Shown: positions 45,704-56,514 of the stretch, piece by piece
Position numbering within the stretch: the first letter of the stretch is position 1
Layout of the letters: every line of letters starts with the position of its first letter
Origin: G965267185 sp965267185
GTDB lineage: Bacteria > Pseudomonadota > Alphaproteobacteria > UBA6615
DNA: 64,000 nucleotides
Assembly: GCA_965267185.1 (NCBI GenBank)
Contig: OZ253937.1
Span: 2,976,001-3,040,000, forward strand
Reading direction: 5' to 3'
Position numbers and translations under genes: made by a program
Notes under the pieces: model-generated
What the model saw: only the letters and a program-made list of their open reading frames with translations
The model's database searches: none
Told to the model about the DNA's origin: nothing

Positions 45704-46317
45704 TGACGTCGATCGCACTTCTTCGCCACGGCCCCACCCAGTGGAACACCGAAGGCCGGTTGCAAGGCCGCTGCGACACCGAGCTCAGCGCCGATGGCCG
45801 CAGCGCCGTTGGCGACTGGCGGCTGCCGGAACGATGGGCGCGTAGCTCTATCGTATCGAGCCCGCTACGCCGTTGCCTCGAGACCATCGATGTTTTGCGC
45901 CACGCTCACCCCGGCCTGGGTCCGCAAGTGATCGATCGGCGGTTCATCGAGCGGGATTGGGGCACCTGGGAGGGCCGCACCCTGGAAGAAATGCGCCGCG
46001 AACTCGGCGACTCCATGGCGCAAAACGAAGCTCTCGGGCTGGACTTCCGTCCCGACAACGGCGAGAGCGCCCGTGAGATGCAACACCGGCTGCTGCCGGC
46101 ATTGGCGGACCTGGAGCGGCAAAGCGAAGACCGAATAATCGTCGCCCACCGCGGCATCATTCGGGCCATCTACGCACTCGCGACGGGGTGGGACATGCGC
46201 GATAAGCCCGCCGACAAAATGAGCCGCCACGCGCTGCAAGTCTTCACCCTGTCGGCCAACGGGGAGCCCGCCGTCGCCGAGTTGAACGTGCGCTTATCGG
46301 CGGAAACGGTGGAGTAA
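45703..46317 (+). CDS. Histidine phosphatase-family protein
   Basis: A 204-residue protein of the phosphoglycerate-mutase-like histidine phosphatase superfamily (PF00300). The phospho-His motif is LLRHGPTQWNTEGRLQGRCD (residues 5-24). The partner Glu lies in RRFIERDWGTWEGRTLEEM near 78-96, and the second His in IIVAHRGIIRAIYALA near 145-160. It sits among glycosyltransferases, which suggests that it works on a sugar phosphate or a glycan-linked phosphate, an inference from location only. ATG 45703 overlaps the preceding stop. The following gene begins 5 nt later. Confidence 0.9.
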   Translation: MTSIALLRHGPTQWNTEGRLQGRCDTELSADGRSAVGDWRLPERWARSSIVSSPLRRCLETIDVLRHAHPGLGPQVIDRRFIERDWGTWEGRTLEEMRRELGDSMAQNEALGLDFRPDNGESAREMQHRLLPALADLERQSEDRIIVAHRGIIRAIYALATGWDMRDKPADKMSRHALQVFTLSANGEPAVAELNVRLSAETVE

Positions 46318-46322
46318 CGGCG

Positions 46323-47501
46323 ATGGGCGCGCGCACAAAGGCGCTGTTCTACGTGCAACATCTTTTGGGCATCGGCCATCTGATGCGGGCCGGTACGCTC
46401 GCCCGCTCGCTGGAAGACAATGGCCTCGAAGTGACGCTGGTATCGGGCGGCACGCCGGTGCCGGGTTTCGAGAGCGGCGCCACCCATTTCGTGCAGCTGC
46501 CGCCAACGCGCGCGGTCGATAAGTACTTCAAGGTGCTGGTGGACGAGAACGACAACGAGATCGACGATGCCTGGAAGCAGCAGCGCCGCGCACGGCTGCT
46601 CGATGTATATCGCCAAACAGCGCCCGATATCGTTCTCGTGGAGATGTATCCGTTCGGGCGGCGCCAGATGCGCTTCGAAATCGAGCCGCTGCTAATTGAA
46701 GCCCGGCAAGAAAATACCAGTTCCGGCAGCCGGCCCCTCATCGCATCGTCGGTTCGCGACATCCTGGTCGAGCCTGACAAGCCTCAGCGCGTCGACGAGA
46801 TGGTGCAACGCGCGCTCGACTACTTCGATCTGGTTCTCATTCACGGCGACCCTGATTTCATCTCGTTCGACGAGACCTTTCCGCGGCTTCGCGATATCTC
46901 GCATCTGGTGAGCTACACCGGCTATGTCGCCGATCCACCACCGGCGCGCGGCGGACCGGGCAGCCCCGGCTATGGCGAGGTCATCGTATCTACCGGCGGC
47001 GGCGCGGTGAGCGAGGATATGTTGTCGGCGGCCATCGGCGCCCGCGCGCTAACATCGCTGTCCGACACACCGTGGCGGGTTTTGATCGGCCACAATTATC
47101 CCGAAGCGGAGTTCCAAGCGTGTCAGGCCACCGCCCCCGCCGGCATCACTGTCGAGCGGGCGCGGCCGGATTTCGCGCAACTTCTCGCCAATTGCCGGCT
47201 ATCGATTTCCCAAGGCGGGTACAACACCGTCATGGAAGTGCTGGCAACCGGCACGCGTGCGGTGTGCCTGCCCTACGCCGGCGGCCTGGAAAGCGAGCAA
47301 ACGCTGCGGTGCGGGCTGCTCGCCCAACGCGGCGCCATCGAGATGGTCAAGCAAGCGGACGTTTCCGCGGCGGCCGTCGCAGCGGCGGTGGAGCGCGCGC
47401 TTGAAGCGCCGGACCATGATCGCGCGGTTGTGAATATGGATGGCGCACAACGCTCGGCAATCCTGTTGAAAGAGGCTGCCGCACGGCACATTAAGGCCTA
47501 A
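46323..47501 (+). CDS. COG4671-type predicted glycosyltransferase (second copy)
   Basis: A 392-residue paralogue of the 41942 gene product. It opens ALFYVQHLLGIGHLMRAGT near residues 7-25 and has the donor loops EVIVSTGGGAVSEDML near 219-234 and LSISQGGYNTVMEVL near 296-310, which align with AMVAMGGYNTFCEIL in the other copy. The match to the COG4671 pattern (GIGHL-x-RA) is better here than in the first copy. ATG 46323 follows the phosphatase stop by 5 nt. The gap to the next gene is 114 nt, the widest in the first half of the operon. Product unknown. Confidence 0.86.
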   Translation: MGARTKALFYVQHLLGIGHLMRAGTLARSLEDNGLEVTLVSGGTPVPGFESGATHFVQLPPTRAVDKYFKVLVDENDNEIDDAWKQQRRARLLDVYRQTAPDIVLVEMYPFGRRQMRFEIEPLLIEARQENTSSGSRPLIASSVRDILVEPDKPQRVDEMVQRALDYFDLVLIHGDPDFISFDETFPRLRDISHLVSYTGYVADPPPARGGPGSPGYGEVIVSTGGGAVSEDMLSAAIGARALTSLSDTPWRVLIGHNYPEAEFQACQATAPAGITVERARPDFAQLLANCRLSISQGGYNTVMEVLATGTRAVCLPYAGGLESEQTLRCGLLAQRGAIEMVKQADVSAAAVAAAVERALEAPDHDRAVVNMDGAQRSAILLKEAAARHIKA

Positions 47502-47615
47502 AATTGGCCCGATAATGGAACTAACATAGGTTTGGACCAGCGCCGGGTTGCGATAGAAACGCCCTATGGCGCATACAATAGAAACCACGTTCGAGCACCG
47601 GCTAGGGAGGGACGG

Positions 47616-48431
47616 TTGTACGAAGCGGTTGAGCCACAGGGAGTCGTAGATCCGTCGGAAGACCGCCTTTGGGACCTGCTGACGATCGAGCTCGACCTTT
47701 GGGCGAAGGCGGGCCGCACCGCTACTTTTTGGTGGCGCGACGACGATGCCGGCGAGATGACCAGCCAGCTCGAGCGGTTGCTCGAATTGCGCAATCGTGT
47801 CGATATCGATCTCGCACTGGCGGCCGTACCGGCCCGGCTCGACAGCGCATTCCGCAACCGGATGAAAGAAGAGCCCCATGTCGCTGTATTGCAGCATGGC
47901 TACTCGCATCACAATTTCGCGACACCGGACGAGCGAAAAATCGAACTCGATGGCTCACGGCCGGCGGAGTATGTGATCGCCGATCTCGCGGTCGGCATGC
48001 AGGCCCTGGCCTCGGTATCGGGCAACGCGCCGGTGTTGGTGCCGCCGTGGAATCGCATCGCCCCTCATCTGCTGCCTCTTCTACCCGAACTGGGCTATCG
48101 CGGCCTCAGCGGCCTCGGTCCGCGCCAACGCGCCGACGCACTGGCCGGACTACGCCAAAACAATGTGCATATCGACCCGATCGATTGGCGCGGACGCTAT
48201 GGCCCCCCGCGCGCTTTTAGCGGCACCGAACGGGCCCTCGAAGCAACCGTTCGGCATTTGACCGATCGCCGCACCGGGGCGGTGGATGGCGAGGAAGCCA
48301 CCGGGCTGATGACCCATCACTTGGTTCAAGACGAAGAGACTTGGCGGTTTATCGAACAATTGATCGTTCGCACCAAAGCGCACCAAGCGGCCGAATGGCT
48401 GTCGACTGACGACGTTTTTGGGTTGGTCTGA
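47616..48431 (+). CDS. Polysaccharide-deacetylase-like (NodB-type) protein
   Basis: A 271-residue soluble protein with a NodB-like metal triad: WWRDDDAGE near residues 43-51 (Asp-Asp) and LQHGYSHHN near 91-99 (His-x3-His). The barrel continues with VLVPPWNRIAPHLL near 142-155, the Pro-Trp-Asn loop typical of NodB. Such enzymes remove acetyl groups from GlcNAc units. It has no signal peptide, so it may act on a cytoplasmic precursor. TTG 47616 is chosen for its GGGAGGG ribosome site 5 nt upstream; a TTG at 47532 lacks one. Its stop overlaps the next ATG. Confidence 0.78.
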   Translation: MYEAVEPQGVVDPSEDRLWDLLTIELDLWAKAGRTATFWWRDDDAGEMTSQLERLLELRNRVDIDLALAAVPARLDSAFRNRMKEEPHVAVLQHGYSHHNFATPDERKIELDGSRPAEYVIADLAVGMQALASVSGNAPVLVPPWNRIAPHLLPLLPELGYRGLSGLGPRQRADALAGLRQNNVHIDPIDWRGRYGPPRAFSGTERALEATVRHLTDRRTGAVDGEEATGLMTHHLVQDEETWRFIEQLIVRTKAHQAAEWLSTDDVFGLV

Positions 48432-48969
48432 TGGGCGAATATCGTTACGCGACCGCCGCCTTGAAGGGCGATCTCATTCGCGCCGCGAGCGGTTTCGTTC
48501 TGTGCACCGCGCCGATCGTGCTGGCCAGCTTAGGGCCGTGGGTGACCTTGTTGTTCGCCGCACCGGCTGGCGTGTTCGCGGTGTTTGGCGCCCGAACCTG
48601 GCTGCGCCGCAGCGTTCGCATCGTCGTGGACGATGACGGCATTACAACGGCAGGTTTGACCACCGCACGCGTTCAATGGAGTGAGCTTCAGCGGTTCAAG
48701 CTGAGCTACTTCTCGACCCGCCGCGACCGGTCGAACGGCTGGATGCAACTCAACCTGCGCAGCACTTCCGGCCGTTTGTCGTTCGATTCCAATCTCGACG
48801 GGTTCGACGATATATGCCGGCGCGCTTTCCACGCAGCGGCTGACAACGATGTGGAGCTCAGCGCCGCGACCCTACGCAATCTCGCGGAGTTGGGCCTGGT
48901 AACCGATCTAACATCAAATCCTCAACCGAGCAGTAGCACGGGGTGGGGTAATCCGGCAGACTGGCGGCG

Positions 48970-48973
<4 letters not shown>
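48431..48973 (+). CDS. Small two-helix membrane protein, PH-like
   Basis: A 180-residue protein with two neighbouring membrane helices (FVLCTAPIVLASLGPWVTLLF and the following AAPAGVFAVFG; residues ~22-55). After these comes a soluble beta-rich part (VRIVVDDDGITTAGLTTARVQWSEL, then MQLNLRSTSGRLSFDSNL) that looks like the bacterial PH/EbsA-type fold. Not clearly recognised. ATG 48431 overlaps the deacetylase stop. Its own stop overlaps the ATPase gene's ATG by 4 nt, so it bridges the glycan genes and the peptide importer. Role unknown; a membrane anchor or lipid-contacting partner is a guess. Confidence 0.65.
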
Positions 48974-50855
<1,882 letters not shown>

Positions 50856-50859
<4 letters not shown>

Positions 50860-52766
50860 GCGTACGAAGAAAAATAATCAATCGATGCCTTGCTCCCGCT
50901 TTTGCCTTCGCAATTGCGGCGACAGGTGGAACGGCGAGCGCAACCGGAGAGCCGCCAGCCCTGGCCGAATTGGTGAAATCGGGCCAGTTACCTCCAATGG
51001 AGCAGCGTCTGCCGGAGAAACCGCGAATGGTCGACGTCGACAGTGTCGGCAAGCATGGCGGCGATCTGCGCATTTCGATGGCGCGGGCGAAAGACACGCG
51101 CATGATGACGGTCTACGGCTATGCCCGGCTCGTGGGCTACGACCGAAGCTACAATCTTGTCCCCGATATCCTGGAATCGGTCGAGGTCGACGACGCGCGT
51201 ATTTTCACGCTTCGTTTGCGAAAAGGGCACAAATGGTCGGACGGCCATCCCTTTACCTCCGAAGACTTCCGCTATTGGTGGGAAGATATCGCCAACAACA
51301 CCGACCTGGCGCCGTTCGGCCCGCCAATCTTCATGAAGGTCGATGGCCAGCCGCCAACCGTCGAAGTTATCGATGCGCATACCATTCGCTACACCTGGCA
51401 GCTACCGAATCCGTTTTTCTTGCCTCGGTTGGCCGGCGCCCGGCCGCCGTTTATCTATCGCCCGGCCCACTATCTAAGGCAGTTTCATGCGAACTACACC
51501 GAACAGGCCGCGCTCGATAAGGCGGTTAAAGAACGGCGCATGCGAAGCTGGGCGGCGCTGCATAACGCCAGCGACAATATGTACAATTTCGACAACCCGG
51601 ACTTGCCGACCCTGCAACCTTGGTTCAACACCGTTCGCCCGCCGCAGCAGCAGTTCGTATTCGTGCGCAATCCCTATTTCCACCGGGTCGACCCGCAAGG
51701 CCAGCAATTGCCCTACATCGACCGCGTGTTGATGAATATCGCGGATTCCAAACTGATCCCGGCAAAAGCAGCCGGCGGCGAAGCCGATCTGCAAGCCCGC
51801 AATCTGTTTATGAGCCACTACACCTTCTTGAAGCAGGCTGAAGATCAGAAGAAATACAAAACGCTGCTCTGGAACACGGCGCGCGGATCGAAGATCGCGC
51901 TGTTTCCCAACATGCATCACAAGGATCCGGTGTGGCGCGCGCTGTTCCGCGATGTGCGGTTCCGGCGGGCGCTCAGCTTGGCGACCGATCGGGATGAGAT
52001 CAATCAGGTGATCTATTTCGGCCTCGCACAACCGGCGAACAACACCGTGTTGCCCGAGAGTCCCTTGTTCCGCGATGATCTGCAAACCCGCTGGGCCGAG
52101 TTCGACCCCGATCAAGCCGAGGAGCTGCTGGACGAAGTGGGTCTCGACAAGCGCGATAGAGACGGCGTGCGCTTGTTGCCCGACGGACGGCGCGCCGAAA
52201 TCGTCATCGAGACAGCGGGCGAGGATACCGAGCAGGTCGATGTGATCGAACTCCTCCACGATACCTGGCTCGATGTTGGCATAAAGGTTTTCACCCGCCC
52301 CTCGCAGCTCGAAGTGTTCCGCAACCGCGTGTTCTCCGGCGAAACCATGATGGCGGTGTCGTCCGGTGTGGACAACGGCATCGCGAGCGCCGATATGAGC
52401 CCCGCCGAGTTCGCCCCAACGGATCAGATTCAATATCAATGGCCGAAATGGGGGCAGCATTTCCAAACCAGCGGCGAGGCCGGCGAAGCGATCGATATGC
52501 CGGCGGCGCAAGAACTATTCGATCTCTATAAACGCTGGCAACTATCACGCAACGCCGAGGAGCGCGCCGAGGCTTGGCAGCGCATGTTGGATATTCACGC
52601 CGACCATGTGTTCACCATTGGCATCGTGTGCTGCACAAAACAGCCGGTCGTGGTAACGAACCGGCTTAGAAACGTGCCGCGTGAAGGCGTGTACGCCTGG
52701 AACCCAGGAGCTTTTTTTGGCGTCTACCTCCCCGACACGTTCTATTTTTCGGACGCGGCCAATTAG
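50856..52766 (+). CDS. Peptide ABC importer solute-binding protein (family 5, YejA-like)
   Basis: A 636-residue periplasmic binding protein of SBP family 5. A Sec signal (CLAPAFAFAIAATGGTASA) ends near residue 30. The family core is seen in LVPDILESVEVDDARIFTLRLRKGHKW near 101-127 with KWSDGHPFTSEDFRYWWEDI near 126-145. FRDVRFRRALSLATDRDEIN near 365-384 is the typical family-5 hallmark. The large size fits YejA/oligopeptide or microcin-C type receptors rather than DppA. Overlap with the ATPase gene is 4 nt. Likely ligands are peptides or glycan-derived compounds, the latter inferred from the linked glycan genes. Confidence 0.92.
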
Positions 52767-52802
52767 CCGCCGGTCAAACCCGATCCGTAGAGCGATTTTG
52801 TA

Positions 52803-53801
52803 ATGTTCCGCTATATCGCCCACCGGCTGTTGGTAATGATTCCGACGCTTCTGGCGGTGAGCGCGATTGTCTTCATCATCATCCAGCTTCCGCCCGGCGA
52901 TTATCTCGAAACGCTGATCGCCGAAATGCAGTCGCGCGGCGAGTCGGCCGACCTCGGCCAAATAGAGGCGCTGCGGCAAGCCTATGGCTTGGATAAGCCG
53001 CCGATCGAGCAATATTTCTCGTGGCTCTTCGGTCTCATCCAAGGCGATTTCGGATGGTCGTTCGAACATAACCGCCCAGTATCCGAACTGGTCGGCGAAC
53101 GCATTCTCCTGACGTTTATCGTGACGTTCTCAACGATCCTGTTCATCTGGGTCGTGAGCTTCGCGATCGGCACCTATGTCGCAACCCGCCAGTACAGCGT
53201 TGCCGACAACGTCGCGACGTTCTTCGGTTATCTCGGCTTGGCCACGCCCAATTTCTTGCTCGCCCTTATTCTAATGTACTTGGCGAACCAATGGTTCGAT
53301 CTATCGATCGGCGGCATCATGGATGACAAGTTCCGCAACCAACCTTGGTCTTTCGCCAAGTTCGTTTCGGTTCTGGAACATTTATGGATCCCGGTTATCG
53401 TGATCGGCACATCGGGTACCGCCGGCATGATCCGGCGGCTGCGCGCCAATCTTCTCGACGAATTGCAAAAACAATATGTCGTCACCGGCCGCGCCAAGGG
53501 CCTCCATCCCCGAAAGCTGCTGTGGAAGTATCCGCTCCGGGTATCGCTGAACCCGTTCATCGCGGACATCGGCTCGATATTGCCGGACGTTATTTCGGGC
53601 TCGGCGATTGTCGCCGTGGTACTCAATCTCGACATCACCGGGCGCATGCTGCTCGACGCGCTCCGCGCGCAAGATATGTTTCTGGCCGGGTCCTTCTTGA
53701 TGCTGCTTTCGTTGTTTGTCGTTATCGGTACGTTGCTGTCCGATCTGGCGCTCGCCGCCCTTGATCCCCGCATTCGTTTGTCCGGAGGCACGACCCGGTG
53801 A
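52803..53801 (+). CDS. Peptide ABC importer permease 1 (DppB/YejB-type)
   Basis: A 332-residue inner-membrane permease (PF00528) with six helices. The N-terminal FRYIAHRLLVMIPTLLAVSAIVFIII near residues 2-27 and the loop RQAYGLDKPPIEQYFSWL near 58-75 are typical for the DppB group. The ATPase-contact EAA-like loop reads YVVTGRAKGLHPRKLLWKYPLR near 226-247. ATG 52803 follows the SBP stop by 36 nt. The stop overlaps the next GTG as GTGA. It pairs with the DppC-type subunit that follows. Confidence 0.93.
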   Translation: MFRYIAHRLLVMIPTLLAVSAIVFIIIQLPPGDYLETLIAEMQSRGESADLGQIEALRQAYGLDKPPIEQYFSWLFGLIQGDFGWSFEHNRPVSELVGERILLTFIVTFSTILFIWVVSFAIGTYVATRQYSVADNVATFFGYLGLATPNFLLALILMYLANQWFDLSIGGIMDDKFRNQPWSFAKFVSVLEHLWIPVIVIGTSGTAGMIRRLRANLLDELQKQYVVTGRAKGLHPRKLLWKYPLRVSLNPFIADIGSILPDVISGSAIVAVVLNLDITGRMLLDALRAQDMFLAGSFLMLLSLFVVIGTLLSDLALAALDPRIRLSGGTTR

Positions 53802-55000
53802 ACGATGATCGTACCGGCGCGGATACTGGCGCCGATGACAAGGTTCCCCATTACGTATCCCGCGAGCCGTTCGACCCGCACGATGAGGTCGCCCTTACGC
53901 CGGAACAGGAAAAATACTACATGGCATCGCAGTGGCGGCTCATGTGGTGGAAGCTGCGCCGCCATAAGGTCGCAGTCGCTGCCGGTGTATTTTTGCTGCT
54001 CCTTTATCTGATTGCGATATTTGCCGAGGTCGTGGCGCCGTACGAGCTTCAGCACCGCAACTCGCGGGCGCTGTTCGCACCGCCGCAGGCAATCCATCTA
54101 TTCCATGAAGGGAAATTCATCGGCCCCTTCACCTACCGCTACAAGTCACGCTTCGATCTCGAAAATGCGCAATGGATCCACACGCCCGACACCAAGCGCG
54201 TCGACCGGATCCGTTTTCTATGTTCCGGCGGCTACCGGGGCGCCGAGTATGAATTTTGGGGACTCTTCAAAGGCGATTTTCACCTGTTCTGCCCCGCCGA
54301 ACGGCGTGGAACAATTTTTCTTTTCGGCACCGATCGGCTCGGGCGCGATGTGTTCTCGCGGATTGTCTACGGATCTCGGATATCGCTGACGATCGGACTG
54401 ATCGGAATCGCCCTCAGTTTCGTCTTGGGGATCACCATTGGTGGCATCGCCGGCTTTTACGGCGGATGGGTCGACAATGTCATTCAGCGCCTGATCGAAG
54501 TGCTGAAGTCGTTTCCGCGCCTACCGTTATGGATGGCCTTGTCCGCGGCGCTGCCGGTCAAATGGTCGCCGATCCTAATTTATTTCGGCATCACCCTGAT
54601 TTTGGCACTGCTGGATTGGCCGGGACTCGCGCGTGCCGTGCGCTCTAAATTATTGGCGCTGCGCGAAGAAGACTTCGCGATAGCCGCCAATCTAATGGGC
54701 GCCAGCACCAAGCGGATTATCGGCCGCCATCTGGTGCCCAGCTTCGCCAGTCATCTGATCGCCTCGGCGACCCTGGCGATACCGGAAATGATTCTTGGCG
54801 AAACGGCGTTGAGCTTTTTGGGGCTGGGGCTGCGTCCGCCGATCACCAGTTGGGGCGTCTTACTGAACGAGGCGCAGAATATTCAGGTCGTCGCGCTCTA
54901 TCCATGGCTTATGGCGCCGATGATACCGGTGATTCTAACGGTCCTCGCGTTCAACTTCCTCGGCGACGGTCTGCGTGACGCCGCCGACCCCTACACATAG
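53798..55000 (+). CDS. Peptide ABC importer permease 2 (DppC/YejE-type), with inserted periplasmic loop
   Basis: A 400-residue permease, longer than the usual ~300. A soluble, acidic N-terminal segment of ~45 residues precedes the first helix (57-78). Then a ~95-residue extracytoplasmic insert (about 80-175) contains two Cys (142 and 165) before TDRLGRDVFSRIVYGSRISL near 178-197. The core has five more helices, with the EAA-like loop AANLMGASTKRIIGRHLVPS near 292-311. YejE-type permeases have a long loop at the same place, which supports a Yej-like importer. Start GTG 53798 has GGAGG 10 nt upstream. Confidence 0.92.
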   Translation: MNDDRTGADTGADDKVPHYVSREPFDPHDEVALTPEQEKYYMASQWRLMWWKLRRHKVAVAAGVFLLLLYLIAIFAEVVAPYELQHRNSRALFAPPQAIHLFHEGKFIGPFTYRYKSRFDLENAQWIHTPDTKRVDRIRFLCSGGYRGAEYEFWGLFKGDFHLFCPAERRGTIFLFGTDRLGRDVFSRIVYGSRISLTIGLIGIALSFVLGITIGGIAGFYGGWVDNVIQRLIEVLKSFPRLPLWMALSAALPVKWSPILIYFGITLILALLDWPGLARAVRSKLLALREEDFAIAANLMGASTKRIIGRHLVPSFASHLIASATLAIPEMILGETALSFLGLGLRPPITSWGVLLNEAQNIQVVALYPWLMAPMIPVILTVLAFNFLGDGLRDAADPYT

Positions 55001-55003
55001 CGA

Positions 55004-55018
55004 GGCTTCACCGAAGCC
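55004..55018. terminator. Weak hairpin between the importer operon and the cyclase gene
   Basis: GGCTTC (55004-55009) with GAAGCC (55013-55018), 3-nt loop, no T-run. It lies between convergent genes ending at 55000 and 55031. It could help end transcription but is too weak to be sure. Confidence 0.3.
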
Positions 55019-55030
55019 CCGCCGCGGCGC

Positions 55031-56377
55031 TTAAGCGGCGATAACGACAAGATCGACCGAGCCGTCGACCCCTTCCACGTTGCGCTCCCGACGCAACTCA
55101 TGGGCCGACGTGGGCTCGTAGCCCTGACGCAACGCGGCCTGATAGGCCTCGTTCGTCACAAGCGCCCGCACGCTTTCGGTCTTCGCATGTTTCTCGAGTT
55201 TGGCGGAGAGGTTAACCGGCTCGCCGATCACCGTATATTCCAGCCGCCGGTCGTCACCAACTGCGCCAAAGATCAGTTCGCCGGTGGCCACGGCCGCGTT
55301 GACGACAACCGGCGTAAGACCCTCCGCGGCTCGTTCGTTGTTCCAGGCGGCCATAGCATCGAGAACGGCATCGATAGCGCGCAGCGCATCGGCGGCATAG
55401 GTATCGCTGGCGACCGCCGCACCGAACGTGGCCATGACCCCGTCACCGAGGAATTTGTCGATCCCGCCACCATGTCCCTGGATCACCGGAACGACGCGCG
55501 CCTGGTAATCCGACAACAAGCGAATGAGCGACGCTGCCGATTGGCTCCTCGACAATGCGGTAAATCCGCGAATATCGAGCATCAGGACCGCCGCATTGCG
55601 GTATTCGCCTTCGCCGGCAACCACCTGATTGTCGCCATCGGTAATCTGGCGCGCCACGTTGGCGTCGAAAAACCGCGACAGGTCGCGTTTGGCCGTCCCT
55701 TCGGACGCTGCGGCAAACAACGTTTGCCGTGCCCGTACCACGGCCGCGGCCAACACCACGGTGACGACGGCGATCGTAATTATCTTATCGAACTCGGCGC
55801 CAAGCAAAATGGCGTTGCCGGTCATATAACGAATGTAGTCGCGGGTAACGCTCATGCCCTCGGTATCGAGCACCGCAGCGTAGGTCATCAGGATCGCCCA
55901 GCCGACAATTGCTGTGCCGCCGGCCAGCAAAACGTAGCGCGCGTCGAACCGCAGAGCCCGCAGCGCAATGAAAATAAACACATAAAGAAGCGTCGGCGCC
56001 TTGAGATAGAAGGAAGGGGGTTGCTGATAGGTCCGGTGAAAGCTCCAGATGAGCACCATCAACAGCGCCATGTCAGCAATCACCGATACCGTCAGAAACC
56101 AGCCCGGCAACCGGACGCGGTAGCTGGCAATGAGGCGCACGATCGTGAAACCAAGATAGATGCCGAGCGCCCATGGGGTCAGCTCAAACCCAATTTCGCC
56201 CTCGAACGGCCGCGGCGCGATAACGAACAGCGCGCCGAAGATCAGCACAATGGCTAGCTGAACGAGAGAGATGATTTGCTCGGAACGGTCCTGCTGACGC
56301 CAGATATCGTCCTGCACCCGCTGGGGCACCCGCACGGCGTCACCCCCTTGGACTGTGCTCAATAAGTTAGAGATCAT
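55031..56377 (-). CDS. Membrane-anchored class III adenylate/guanylate cyclase
   Basis: A 448-residue protein with about six hydrophobic segments (residues ~36-215) and a C-terminal class III cyclase domain (PF00211). Metal-binding Asp are in LDIRGFTALSR (267-277) and LGDGVMATFG (310-319). Lys308 of KFLGDG sits at the purine-choosing position and favours ATP. The final motif reads VIGEPVNLSAKLE (383-395): the transition-state Arg is Lys393, a variation I know from other alphaproteobacterial cyclases. ATG at 56375-56377 (complement) is preferred over one twenty codons upstream. The likely product is cAMP; a cNMP-binding protein gene lies 16 kb away. Confidence 0.92.
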   Translation of the reverse strand: MISNLLSTVQGGDAVRVPQRVQDDIWRQQDRSEQIISLVQLAIVLIFGALFVIAPRPFEGEIGFELTPWALGIYLGFTIVRLIASYRVRLPGWFLTVSVIADMALLMVLIWSFHRTYQQPPSFYLKAPTLLYVFIFIALRALRFDARYVLLAGGTAIVGWAILMTYAAVLDTEGMSVTRDYIRYMTGNAILLGAEFDKIITIAVVTVVLAAAVVRARQTLFAAASEGTAKRDLSRFFDANVARQITDGDNQVVAGEGEYRNAAVLMLDIRGFTALSRSQSAASLIRLLSDYQARVVPVIQGHGGGIDKFLGDGVMATFGAAVASDTYAADALRAIDAVLDAMAAWNNERAAEGLTPVVVNAAVATGELIFGAVGDDRRLEYTVIGEPVNLSAKLEKHAKTESVRALVTNEAYQAALRQGYEPTSAHELRRERNVEGVDGSVDLVVIAA

Positions 56378-56514
56378 GACCGCAAACCCCCGTTGGGCGG
56401 TGGTGTTTGGCGAAACATGACGGGCAAGCCGGAGCATAACGCTCCATATGTGATCATGCCGCCATACACTTACCGGTAAAAGGCCTGTGAACGCACACTC
56501 GATAAAGGCCGGTT

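Noticed and set aside
51474..52511. A 345-codon minus-strand frame opposite the peptide-binding protein gene
   Set aside because: No ribosome site and no recognisable domain; the plus-strand frame is a complete SBP family 5 gene.
55100..56257. A 385-codon plus-strand frame opposite the cyclase gene
   Set aside because: Asn/Arg/His-rich composition typical of antisense frames in GC-rich DNA; the cyclase is certain.
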